Both the position numbers and the translations under genes were made by a program. 64,000 nucleotides of DNA from positions 168,844 to 232,843 of the forward strand of contig JAOVVO010000045.1 of NCBI GenBank assembly GCA_028564675.1. The letters are read 5' to 3'. Source of the stretch: Onchocerca lupi (Eukaryota > Nematoda > Chromadorea > Rhabditida > Onchocercidae). Below are positions 1 through 11,100 of this stretch, piece by piece. The notes beneath the pieces were generated by a model that was not told the DNA's origin, searched no databases, and worked only from the letters and a program-made list of their open reading frames with translations. Position 1 is the stretch's first letter. Every line of letters starts with the position of its first letter.

Positions 1-77
1 TTAAAAATTCGAATTTGATTGTATAAGCAAGGCTTAGAAAAAAAAAAAAACTTTAAAAAGCTTAGGAATTGAATTTG

Positions 78-250
78 ATGCAGATTGATCTTAAGATCAA
101 AAACTAATGATTCATCAAGTGACATTTTTGACAGGTATCTTGGAGCAGATCAATCTTAAGTGCACAAAATAATGCAAGATTGATCTTAAGATCAGAAGCT
201 AACGATTCATCATGTGACATTATTTTTTGACAAATATTGTGAAGCAGTTT
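78..250. repeat. Imperfect tandem duplication, about 94-bp unit, two copies
   Basis: The block beginning with TGCAGATTGATCTTAAGATC near 79 recurs near 173, and both copies continue through 'gattcatca.gtgacat' to 'gaagcag/gagcag'. Divergence is moderate. The motif GATCTTAAGATC is itself a palindrome. Confidence 0.75.
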
Positions 251-402
251 ATAAAGATCAATCATTTGGTAAATCAATATTAGGTACACAAGATGATCTT
301 AGGTACGCACGAAAGCATAAATTATAGGCATAATTAAAGAATGAAAACACGAAATATCAAGTGTGGAAACTAATAATAATATTTTGAGCAATAAAAATAG
401 CA

Positions 403-500
403 ATAATAAATAATAATAATAATAACAATAATAGTGTATAACAAGAAAAAAATACTACTATTATGCTTTTACTATTATTATTATTATTACTATTATATTC
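403..500. repeat. Interrupted trinucleotide tracts (AAT)n and (TTA)n
   Basis: An interrupted AAT/AAC run at about 403-440 is followed by TTA/TTAC runs at about 455-500. The translated leucine/isoleucine-rich ORF over this stretch is only the microsatellite read as protein. Confidence 0.8.
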
Positions 501-3438
501 CCAGTATTATATTACTATTCTATTAATAATATTAATACTAATGTTAATAATATTAATAAAACTATCACTACTATTACTACCGCTGCAAATAATAAAAAAA
601 GAAATGATGTATTTAGTTTACCAAATCAAGAAATGCTCAACTTAGATTAATACTTGTTTTCAGATGAAACTAACTATGGTATAATAAAAAAATAAAATCT
701 AAAGAAAAAGGAAAAAACTGAAAAAAACTTTGATAAAAAAAGAGGTTTCAATGGCATGATTAGTATGCTTTATAAAAAAAGAAAAAAATTTTTTTTCTTA
801 AATGTATGGAAATTAAAAAAAATATCATTATTACTAGGAAAGAAAGAAAGAAGGAAGAAACCCCCCCAAAAAAAAAATTATCCAAACTTTTTTTTCTTCT
901 TTTTTTTATTCATTTGAATATTGATGTGTGTTTTGTGAACAGTCTTGAAACAAAAAAATTTTATCAAGAAAAATCGCAGTTAAAATTAGTTCTTATCTAT
1001 TATCCCTACTTTCATCCATTATTAATTTGCTATTCAACAATAGCTGATATGTGAGACAAGACTTCGGTGCAAATCGTAAAACCACCGATTGGTTTAACTT
1101 AAATCAAAAATTTCGAAACACATTTAATACTTCAATTCTCGTTTTACCAATTAAAGAATCGATGATATGTGAATAAATAAGGAATCAAGGATATGTGAGG
1201 AATTTGCGAATTATCACGCATGAAATAATTTTGTTTCCTTGTACGGTACTATTCATCATCAACAACTCAGTTTGGATACTATTATTCAAAGTTTTCATCT
1301 ATTATGCTACTAAAAGAAGAATGAATAATTTCAGTGTTAGTGACCGTAAGAAGTTCGTAATGAAAAGAGGTATTTATTAAATCTTTTTTGCAATAAAAAA
1401 AAAAAGAAATGGAAATCCATCGAAAAATGATATTCTTTACGACATTTTACTAAGGTATGAATGTACAGGTATCGAGAACTTAAGAAACAATTTGGTGTTA
1501 AACTAATGGAATGTATCTCATGTCGTGCTTATCGTTCGCTTTCTTATTATGAACTTTAAGTGATATTAAAAATGGAAAATTAAAATATGATGGAAATAAA
1601 TAAATTCACATATATCACTGTTTTAGTATTATGTTTGAAGCAATATTTTAATTAAAACTGAGTTATGGAAAATTTAGCTGTTTTTTGAGTGGTTGAAAAA
1701 AAATTTTTTCTTTTTAAAAGGCCAATTATCAAATAGCAAATTATCCAAGCTCAAAAAAATAAGATTCCATTTTATGAAATTATAACAAATAATTTTTATG
1801 AAAAGTTAGTATGATGATGAATTTTGGTAAACAATATAATGAATTTTTACATTTTTGAAAACGTTCATTATATAATCTGCGCTTAAAAGTGTTAAGATGA
1901 AAATCTTAAAAATTTATGCGCAGCATGTTTTCAAATTCAACAATTCTGATCTATTTTGATAGAAATGTGAGTTGAACAAAAATGTCCCTGAAATCAGCAA
2001 TATCTTTATGAGCACGAAGTTTGCAAGGACTTGAGAAATTAAAAAATGTTCGTTTTAAAGTGATCAGTTAGAATTTCATCGAACGAAATGTTGATTATGA
2101 TATCAAGTTCGGTTTTCCTGAAAATAATTTATGATAATAATTATCGGATCCATCTAATTCATTTAATAATTAAATGACTGGTAGCCTTACCTTGAAACCT
2201 TATATTTCAGGAATAATTCTGCTTTGTCGAAAACTATTCAACCTCTTTCTTATAATAATTATCTAGATCAAATTCTATAAAAGCATATATAACTTTCGAA
2301 GACTTATATTTTGAAAATAATTTTAAAGTAGACAACAGAAAATGACTAACATAACTGCCGAAAAATAGCGCTTATTTTGCGCAATTCCTTGAATCAAGTC
2401 TAAAAACTTGATTAAAATGAATAAAAAACTTGATTAAAAGTAAGTAAAACTTACTTCCTCTTTCGGACCCTCATAAAATAAGTGATAGGCATTCATTTCT
2501 GTGGAATTCATTTCATTCATTACAGTCATACTCTAGTTCTTATTTTATGACATCGTAAACTGAACTACAAAAATTTTTGTAACTGATAATTACCGAAGTA
2601 ACATTTAACAGTCGTTTCCTTTAACCATTGATTTCAGCAAAATTAGAATGTATTTCACGAAACTGAAATACAACGATATATCATATATTCAGACAGAATG
2701 TAATCTAATTATAAGATTACCAAATAACTCTATCATCTTTGATTTTTTCAGTTCAGTAACGCAATGAAATTTCAAATCACAAATCAATTTTTCAAATTAT
2801 TACAAATCTTACATCATCTAAACCTATGCATATACATATTATTTCTCATAATAGAAGTCTGACATCACTAAACTAATAAATCGAAAGCATTTCACAGGTT
2901 CTGATGAATTCAAACTCTTTGTTCTTGATCGGTGCACATTGTCACGTCCTGTTACTATGTATTTACTATCTTCACATTTCGATGAATTCATTAATTTCGT
3001 TTTGCTAGAAGGCATATAAAAAATCGTGCGTGAGAGTCGTCTATAATTAACTATAATTGCAGTTTTTGAAATGGATTTCGGGGAATAGCGCAAAGAAATA
3101 CAAATGAATAAGAAATGAAAAAATATTACTGATTATGTATTTAATGTTCATTTTATCACCATATTCATTTGCATCACTGAATATAATTTCACTTTTATTT
3201 TTAAATCAAAAAATTTAACAAACAGGAGATAGGTAAAACAACATAGTTATAAAATAAATCAGTTAAACTGGAAAAACAAACTCCCAGTTACACCTCGCAC
3301 AACGATATTATCTGTAATCATCTCTCCCGAAAAAGTCCCTCCCAATCTTAATTTAGAAATAATTTTCTTGAGTAACGGGAGATACCTTAATTTGCCAGAA
3401 AAAATATAAACCTGCCAAAAAGATGTATCAATGAAATA
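501..3438. other. AT-rich stretch without a supported gene
   Basis: This stretch is low-complexity and A/T-run rich, and lies downstream of the PWP1-like gene. A 15-bp direct repeat 'aaaacttgattaaaa' occurs twice near 2403-2440. An open frame at 2839-3093 (-) has a reasonable Ser/Lys-rich composition but no recognisable domain and no supporting splice context. The stretch may include the PWP1-like 3' UTR: an AATAAA on the minus strand lies near 3193-3200. Confidence 0.5.
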
Positions 3439-6400
3439 TCAACTAAATGCTGTTCGTACTTCTTCGAATTTGCTAATGTCAACAATTTTTATCATTTCCT
3501 CTTTCTCACCACCAACTGCAACGATGCTTCCAGAATCTGGTGAAAAACGACATGTATGCAAACCTCCAAGATTTACATTATGCTCTGTAATAAGTTCCAA
3601 ATCACTGCTATTTTCTTGTAAGCGCCAAATTTTCAACATCTGAAAATTCATTACATGTGTAAAGATATTAAAAGTAATCTGATAATAGATACATGGGATA
3701 TTATATTCCTTCTATATGATTATATTAATTGAAAATACTGAGAATTATACCGAATCTTCAAAAAATTAATTATTTGAAAAAATTGCATAGAAATTTCACA
3801 CAATAGTAAATTTGATATTAAATAAGATCTATGCTTCCGTATGAAGCAAGCTAATCTTTTTTCGTCTTATATGATATGAAGACAGCAAAAAAAAAAAGAA
3901 TTCGGCTGTTTTTATCAAAAATAAAATTACCCCATCTTCTCCACATGTAGATAATAAATCCTTGGTATAATAACTCTGCACTACACTACGAGCACCTCCT
4001 TCATGGACTTTTTTTGATATAATAGGCTCATTTTTACGTGTATCCATGTAATAAAGATGACCTAAAAGTAGTAAAGAAAGTACTACAGAACTGTAACCGT
4101 ACGTATCGCAACAAGAAAAGCTTGTCTTATCATATTTTAACGAAACCAAATATGAAATTATGATAATTTTGCTAACTCCGCAATTGCACAAATAATCAGC
4201 AGACTAAATAAAAAAAAAAAGAAAAAAAAAATAACGAATTCAGAGAGACAGTGTTCATCACTTATTCAGTACTTCATTACCAATAAAATGTTATATCTAT
4301 TCATCGCATAATTTTGATTTTGTGATATAAATGTTCGTGTTATATGTATATTAAATAAGTAAATTTATTTCTAAAATCTGAACAAGTTAATTTACAAATA
4401 AAACTGACCATTTTCAGTGACGACAAAGAAATAGAATGGAGAGAAATGATTCCATGTAAGTCGTTCCACTTCACCACTAACTTCCCACTGCCTAAATAAA
4501 GCGTCACATTTCCTACAGTCTGTTATTCCAACTTGATTTGATAACGTTCCTGTTAAAAGAATAGATGATTCCGCAGGGTGCCATTCCACAGCTTGTACCT
4601 TAATTCTTATGATTATAAGCAAAAAAAAAAAAAAAAATGCAAACAGTAAATGATCGATCATAGCAATAAGTCTAGTGGAAGAAATACCGTTTTATACAAA
4701 TATACATGCGAAATACGATTATTAATGCTTTCGCTTAAGAACAGAAATTTCATAAAACAGAAATGGAAAATCAACATTTTGAATTACCATTCCATCGAAA
4801 TGTGTTGCAACTGTTGCAGGCTTCGTTTCTTCAAGATCCCATAAAATTACAGAACTATCGGCACTTCCAGATGCCAGAACATGTTCCATTAAGCGATTCC
4901 ACGCTAACGAAAGTACAGCACCAGTATGTTTTTGTGCATTGCCATCACGCTTTTCTCGTTTCCCAAAATGTATCAAAAAACAAATTTTAATTTTTTTGAT
5001 TAAATTTAGCACAGGTAAGATGCTCTATTTTTGCAGGTTTTTAAAAATCTTGAAAAACCGAAAAAAAAAAAAAAAAACCTCTTCTCAGTCTTAGTTTTAC
5101 TAAGGGTTACCGTCGCTTCCACTGAATTCACCAGATCCAAATCCCAGATATTTATTGATGCGTCAATATTTCCAATAGCTAATAAATTGCCTTTTTTATC
5201 ATCACTTCCTGGATCGAAGTGTATCGACTCCAAACATAACGGTGGTACATCCAAAATATAATCGTGATGAACATACCAGTCATCTTCTGCCTCATTGTAT
5301 AAATACACTTCCAAAGTATATTCATTCTTAAAAAAGATCAGAAAGATTTCGAAAGAAACTTCAAAAGTTTCTGCTTATTTAATAATAATGGAATTTAGCC
5401 TTAAATATAAAATGGATTTGTTTCAGACCTTATAAACTTTAGCAACTGCAACAAGATTATCATCTGGCCTAATTTCGAAATCTTCTTTGTCTTCTTCATC
5501 ACTATTCAAATAAGTCGTTATATGCGGATCTTCCATAGCCGATGCAAATGTCGTTATCCCAGCCAAAGGATTAGCCCTGAATTTTTTTGATTAAACTAAC
5601 AAAGAGATAAATCAAAAATCTTCTTTGCTTTCTATAACATAACATGGCCATGAAATCACATGCAGAATAGAAATTTCTAAAATATGCATGCCACTAATAT
5701 CAAGAATATTTCATTTAAACTTCTCACTTTAATTTAATTTTAATCGGTAAATGACTAGTTCCACGTCTCTTACGAGATAGTAGTTTCAATATCCTTAAGA
5801 ATTTTCATAGTCGTTACCTAACAAGAGGCAAACTTAAAAACTATACCTTTCGTCATCGTCTTCATCATACTGATCCAATTTATATTTATCAATGTCCATT
5901 CCTTCGTCCGCTACATCGGGACTTGAACCACGGATACCTCTCTGAAATGAACTAGATGCAAAAAAATATCATATCCAATATATTATTTGAATAAAAAACA
6001 TACATCTCCTCGAACGCAAATAACTTCATAACTAAATAAACAAGTAAACGGAATTGGAAAAATGAGAAGAAAAAAAAGTACTCGTTGTTGAGTTCCGTCA
6101 CCAGCTGTACCATCTGTATCGGACAGTTCACTAGTTTCCGGTTCACCCTCTGAAAATCATTCATTTACTGCTTTGAAAGAGAAGAAAAAAAAATCTTGGT
6201 TTGAAAAGCATTAGAATCTGAAATTTGTTGCAGTAATCACAACTATCACCTGACTTATTCCCCTTCTCAATGTTGCAATGATCATAAATGAAGAAGAGAG
6301 AAGAGCAAATTAATCCAGTTTACATTTGAACTTTTAAATGTTTCGATGTAACACGTAAAGTGATCTAACAATGCAACTTGGCTCAAGTTGAGAAATTAGA

Positions 6401-6515
6401 GGAAACTTCAACCTTGAATCAAAGTTCTGATTTCTTCCGCCGATAACTTTACCTTCTCTGGTACAGCTTTTGGCACTCCACGTTTTATCCACGCTAAGTC
6501 TGCTATCAGCGACAT
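3439..6515 (-). CDS. PWP1: PWP1-like WD40 repeat protein (periodic tryptophan protein 1), nine exons
   Basis: This is a homologue of periodic tryptophan protein 1, a nucleolar/chromatin WD40 protein that supports rRNA transcription and ribosome biogenesis. I assembled nine exons, 5' to 3': 6515-6413, 6149-6082, 5941-5847, 5576-5429, 5326-5101, 4954-4788, 4598-4409, 4061-3931 and 3639-3439. All phases agree and sum to 1329 nt (442 residues); human PWP1 is about 500. The N-terminus has the family block AWIKRGVPKAVPEKVKL. An acidic segment KYKLDQYDEDDDE follows, then the signature VYLYNEAEDDWYVHHD. WD-type strands include INIWDLD, VILWDLE, LKIWRLQ and IKIVDIS, and the family motif ERLTWNHFSP is present. 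The exon 5 to 6 junction is the least certain, because a phase-0 alternative at ACG|GTAACC exists. Introns are 102-347 nt. Confidence 0.93.
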
Positions 6516-6523
6516 CTTTAAAG

Positions 6524-6535
6524 CTATAATTAAAC
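6524..6535 (-). promoter_or_regulatory. Probable spliced-leader trans-splice acceptor of the PWP1-like gene
   Basis: On the minus strand TTTAATTATAG ends 8 nt before the start codon at 6515, leaving the leader CTTTAAAG. A pyrimidine-poor but T-rich AG so close to an ATG is typical of nematode trans-splice sites. It could instead be the 3' end of an ordinary 5' UTR intron. Confidence 0.5.
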
Positions 6536-6559
6536 ATCAAAATAAGTTAATTTTCACGT

Positions 6560-7777
6560 TTTCCGTGAAAATAAAGTACTATCTTTATTTTTTTGATCAA
6601 TTTGACATCAAGATGTCTCGCGCATTCTTATCAATTCTTATCGTCTCCACTTTATCTCTTTTTTCCTTTACTCTGAATCATCGTTAACCAAATAAATGTA
6701 AGTAATCGTCCCTCTATAAATTTATGAATCCCAATACTCGTGACCCCCAGCCCCCCCGCACTCCGACTCTACAACGTGACACCGCATCAAGTCTCCTGAC
6801 AGCTGGACAGTATACAAGAACTCGCTTCAAAACTTCACAGCCACTAATAACTTATTGGAGCACAAAATTGTTCGGATTCTGGCAAAAACTGTTCTGGTCG
6901 ATTTGATCTTGAAAAAAGTTTGTGATTCCATCAAATACTTAGCTTTGTACCAAGTTTTTATTTTATCTGTGACACTATGATTCCGTCAAATATGGGTTAT
7001 TTGACTTTATATTGGTTTTTTTTTCTAATCTTTTTATTTTATTAATGACATTTTTCTGCCGCTCCTGAAGATGAAATGGAGAAGCAATTTAACAGCAAAT
7101 AAAAATGAGATTGCTTGAACTTTCTTTTCCTAGAAGTTCCATGCATGCGATGAGTTTAACTTATCAGTAAGAAAGGGTAGTTATTAATCAGAATGATTGA
7201 ATGAATGATACAATGAGCCTCATCCAGCTAGCCGTATCATATCAGTTTTTATCATCATAAAGCGATGTGAATAGCTAAACAATTTGACTTCACATTTTTT
7301 TTTATTATATCATTGTAAGCGTTTTTAATGTAAATAGTGCTATTTGGATTTGTTGCATAATATTTGTTTATTTATAAATAGAAAATAGATGTTTTTTGAA
7401 AATATCTTCGAATGTTTCGAGGAAAATGCATTTCAAAAGTTGCTTTAAAGAAATTGAATTTTATGATTCAAATATGAACAAAATCGCTCGCTTTTTTCCT
7501 CCATCTATCCAATCATTGTGCCTTCTTTTCGGGCTAAAAAAATAGGTAATAAATGAAATACGAAATTTTCTAATTGAATAATATAAGTAATCTAAAAGTT
7601 TTGGCGAAAATTATTTCCGAAAGAATTGAATTTTTTTTTCTATGGAAAATTTGATCGTTTGAACTTAAGCCTCGTTAACTTTAGGAAATGCTTTGCAATG
7701 GAAATTTTTCAATTACTGCATGCAATTTTAATTGTTTCAATCCAAATACTCTATGAAATATCTTTTCAGAAAATTAA
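6560..7777. other. Upstream region of the PWP1-like gene, no gene seen
   Basis: A C-rich island at about 6730-6850 includes a run of seven Cs. It contains a 60-codon plus-strand ORF with Arg/Thr/Pro-rich composition and no recognisable domain. It may be promoter-proximal sequence for PWP1 rather than coding. The rest is ordinary AT-rich DNA. Confidence 0.45.
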
Positions 7778-7859
7778 TTAATTTCTGTAAACTTTAAAAG
7801 TGTAAAAGCGTAAACTTTCGTAAACTTTCAAAGTGTAGAAAAAGAATGTAATAGCAATT

Positions 7860-8135
7860 TTAGCAGAATTTGAAAAGAAGAACTGGAAATGATGATGGTT
7901 GTTGTGGTGGGGCGTAACTTCCGGCATCCGGTAAATTGGACAAGCGAATAATCTCGTAGATGATATATCCAATGATCAACAACTGTAGCATATCTTCATC
8001 CAGTGGATACGACCAACAACTGATGGAAGAATGTGCGGAATAATGAATGATTCTTCGCGATGTTTTTTGGGATTTAAATTGCGAAAAATTACATTTTGCA
8101 TACTTGAAGCGCTTTTCGCTACTTCTGTTCCACAT
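7860..8135 (-). CDS. Hypothetical 91-residue protein with one hydrophobic segment
   Basis: I do not recognise this protein. The frame opens with ATG at 8135 and stops at 7860. The N-terminal third is basic (Lys/Arg/Ser-rich). Residues about 54-66 form a hydrophobic stretch (LQLLIIGYIIYEI) that could be one membrane helix, followed by a Pro/Gln-rich tail. Base composition is clearly GC-richer than the flanks, which favours selection over chance. An internal acceptor-like TTCCATCAG near 8028 means the true gene could use only the 3' half as a terminal exon. Overlapping minus-strand frames look like shadows. Confidence 0.4.
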   Translation of the reverse strand: MWNRSSEKRFKYAKCNFSQFKSQKTSRRIIHYSAHSSISCWSYPLDEDMLQLLIIGYIIYEIIRLSNLPDAGSYAPPQQPSSFPVLLFKFC

Positions 8136-8439
8136 CTTTTATGATCGGTTGATTGATTTTTAAAAATGAAATGGAACTAATAATTATTAGAAAAGAAAGT
8201 GAAATGAGAAGAGATTAATATGCGGTTCTTACATATGACAATTCAACTTGGAGGCCGGAAATGGTGTGACATAGTCAAATTCAAAATTTTTCTCATTAAC
8301 AAACATAAACTAACTCTTGATTTAGACTAAATCTTTCTTTTGTTTACTCAAAATTGAGAATAATACCAACTCTTTTGACTATGAACTGGAGAAATTTTCA
8401 AAAAAAAAATTAAGAAATTTCAAGATTTATCAGGTTTTA

Positions 8440-8655
8440 TCTATATTTTCATAAAAATAAAAATGTTAATATTCATTGTGGCTCTTTACATAACGTCAAA
8501 TTCTTCATCGATTGCTTTGAAATTTTGACATAACAAGTTGCATTCATAAGGTGCGTGTTTAAGAACTTTTGGGCTAGCTGGAGCACCACGCAAAGTGTGG
8601 CGACCCATATAGACTAGCTAGATCGGGCCATGTGAAGCGTGGCCGGTCTAGCTAA
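8440..8655 (+). mobile_element. Non-autonomous Helitron-like element with two 3'-type hairpins
   Basis: It begins TCTATATTTTCATAAAAATA after an A. It contains the family core 'cgattgctttgaaattttgacataacaagttgcattc' in interrupted form. It ends ...GGTCTAGCTAA before T, matching the A|TC...CTRR|T rule for Helitrons. Two hairpin-plus-CTAG blocks lie in tandem near the end: CCACGCAAAGTGTGG at about 8587 and GGCCATGTGAAGCGTGGCC at about 8626. There is no coding capacity. Confidence 0.7.
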
Positions 8656-9939
8656 TTTTCAGTAGATTTCTTTTCGATAAATCTTTCTAATATAAACGGT
8701 CATGAATATCAGTAATATGACGCCAAACAAATTTTTTTGATAACATTTGTGAAGGGAGAAAATGTTTCTCAAATTGTTTTTTTGTTTTATGAAGAAAAAA
8801 ATTTCAAATTATTCTAGTCGGTAGATGACTGCTAATTAGCACATTGCAAATTAATTCTGCTGAAAGCCATGAGGAAAAGATAGAAAAAATTGAAATGAAT
8901 GAAATAAAAAAAATGTCAATAAAAGTTTGGAGCTTTAATACGTATAGTAGTGCGATTACTGCTTTATCATTTTTTTTGTTTAATATGCTCTGTTTAATGC
9001 TCAATCAAATCAATGAAATTATTGTTATTACGAGTATTCCATTAAACTATCAACAATTAAAATTTTTAATTAAAACCTCTTTTACTTATGTATAAAGAGT
9101 TATTCTAGTTTATTATTATCCAAAAACATTGTTTAATTATATATTAGATGAATAGTTTGGCACAAACAAGATGATCTGCAATATAGATTTAAAAATTACT
9201 ATCAAGATGTGAATAAAACCTCATGAATTATATTTTGAAAATATCTCATCGCTGCTCATTTCAAAACTTTTTCACTTCCTTTTCCTATATATACATATAT
9301 GTATTGGGAATAAGAAAAAGTATAATTTGACATTAAAAATTGAAATGCACAAAATTGGCATGGAATATGATAAATATATTATAATATGATAGAAGCAAGT
9401 AATAAGACTAACGAATGTTAATTAATTGGAGTTGAAGCCAGATTGAAATTTATATCAATCAAAATTTTTTATAATAGGAGCTAATAAATATCTTCGAAAT
9501 TATTAGATTAGCATCATAATGTTTATGTTTCGAAATCAAAAGCGTTGATAGTATTTAAACTGTATGAAAAGAGGAGATGGAAGAGATAAAAATGAATAGG
9601 AAATAAACATTAATTACGGTAGAAAAAATTACTCATTTTCATTGTTATTTTATCGCAATAATATTATTTATGTAACAAGAAGAATTCATTTTAAATGTAA
9701 TTCTTTTGAATGAACAGTAAATTTAAAACTTAACGAGCAATGAAAGAAAAAATAGGATTTCCGAAATTTGATGGAAAATTTTATTCATTGCAAAAATAAT
9801 TTTCGATTTTTTGCATTAAGTTACGGTAATATGATCCATGGACTATAAAATGCAAGATGATATAATAATGTGCGTCAGGAATTAATTATTACATGCTGGA
9901 TTAGTGCATATCAAATAAATGTTTTGAGGTATATTTAAT
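8656..9939. other. AT-rich intergenic DNA, nothing recognised
   Basis: Short open frames on both strands around 8804-9095 overlap each other and lack canonical starts or domains. I see no gene here. Confidence 0.5.
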
Positions 9940-11100
9940 TGAAAAAAGGATTAAATGTTCAATTTTTAACCTTTATTTCGCAAAACTTTTGTCATTTCCA
10001 CCAGTTTAATATTTATTTGCTGCTGCTTTATGTAATTCGGTTTTTCAAAACGTTTTCATAACTTTGAATAGTTTCATTTAACTTAACTAAAAAATAAACT
10101 GACAATGTGGAACTAGTCCTCGAATGAATTGTATATAATGAAAAACATAAGATTAAACATCGAATTAGCATTTGCTACTGTTTTCATAAGTTTTAAAAAA
10201 TGAATGTTTATATTAGTAATTGGTTGTTTTTTTTCTTTTAAAAAAAAGCTGTAATTAAATCAATTTTTCCAATAATCAAAAGAAAGAAAAAATTGCATTT
10301 GTTTCACGCATATGTCAATAATTTTTGGGACTTACTTAAAAAGAAATAATTCAATTAAACACTATGTATTTCTTCGTCCCACATTATTTGGTTTTTCAAA
10401 TGATCAAACTGCAGTTAGTAATGTGAAAGTTGCGAATAATTTGCTAATCAAAATAAAATATAAAATAAATTTATTCTTAACAATCTTAATTTCAGAAATA
10501 ATTAATAATTTAGTTAAATGAATGGATTAATTATTCGTTGAATAGAGAACAATTAACAAAGAACAGCTGAACTTTGTTTCTTCATGATTAATTAACGGTA
10601 ATAATTCACATTACATGAATGTAAAAAACGTTACTTCAACATATGCGGAATCACAAACGTTTGCAATCGATCACCTGAGGAATTTGAGAATTCCCAACCT
10701 CAGCATACTGTCAAACGACCATATCAGTGCATTGTATGCAATCGAACATTTATCCGACATGAGCATCTCCAACGTCACCATCAACTAGTGCACGTTAAAT
10801 TGCCATATCAGTGTAACGTATGGAAAAAAAAGAGCAAAAAAAAAAAGGAAGAATCTATACAAAAGTTGATCATTCAATCGATCTGAACGTCTTCAACTTC
10901 ATTAACAGATACATACTGTTAAACGGCTATTTATGTGCAATTTGTGCAATCGATCATTTGTCCAACATGACCAACTTCAACTTCACCTCTTTGTTCATGA
11001 CTTTATCAATTTATATGCAATGGGTCATTTATCTCATGCGAGCAACTGCAATGTTGTTAACTAATTTACATTAAAAGATTGAAGAAACATTACCAATTTT
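9940..11100 (+). repeat. Direct segmental duplication, copy A
   Basis: The sequence from 'gattaaatgttcaatttttaacc' to 'aagattgaagaaacatta' parallels 12668-14066 over its length with many substitutions and small indels. It includes the 5' flank, the zinc-finger exon and its 3' flank. The two copies are about 2.77 kb apart start to start. Confidence 0.85.
10631..11074 (+). pseudogene. Decayed C2H2 zinc-finger exon (copy A)
   Basis: The sequence matches the open zinc-finger exon at 13449-14028. One complete finger survives (YQCIVCNRTFIRHEHLQRHH...H), followed by the start of the next (YQCNVW, second Cys changed to Trp). An A-rich insertion and frameshift near 10818 then end the frame. The block equivalent to the last fingers follows in another frame at about 10880-11040. 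The splice acceptor TTTCAG of copy B is TTCAAC here. Fingers 1 and 2 are largely deleted. I see no way this copy makes a multi-finger protein. Confidence 0.8.

Noticed and set aside
463..645. 60-codon Leu/Ile-rich plus-strand ORF
   Set aside because: It is a translation of the TTA/AAT microsatellite and has no composition expected of a protein.
1195..1380. 61-codon plus-strand ORF
   Set aside because: Begins at GTG, has no domain and lies in ordinary AT-rich DNA.
3431..3643. 70-codon plus-strand ORF
   Set aside because: Antisense shadow of the last PWP1-like exon.
6724..6906. 60-codon plus-strand ORF in a C-rich island
   Set aside because: No domain, splice context or neighbour support. 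The island is more likely promoter-proximal sequence.
8804..9095. Overlapping ORFs on both strands
   Set aside because: No canonical start on the plus strand, and mutual antisense openings are expected in AT-rich sequence.
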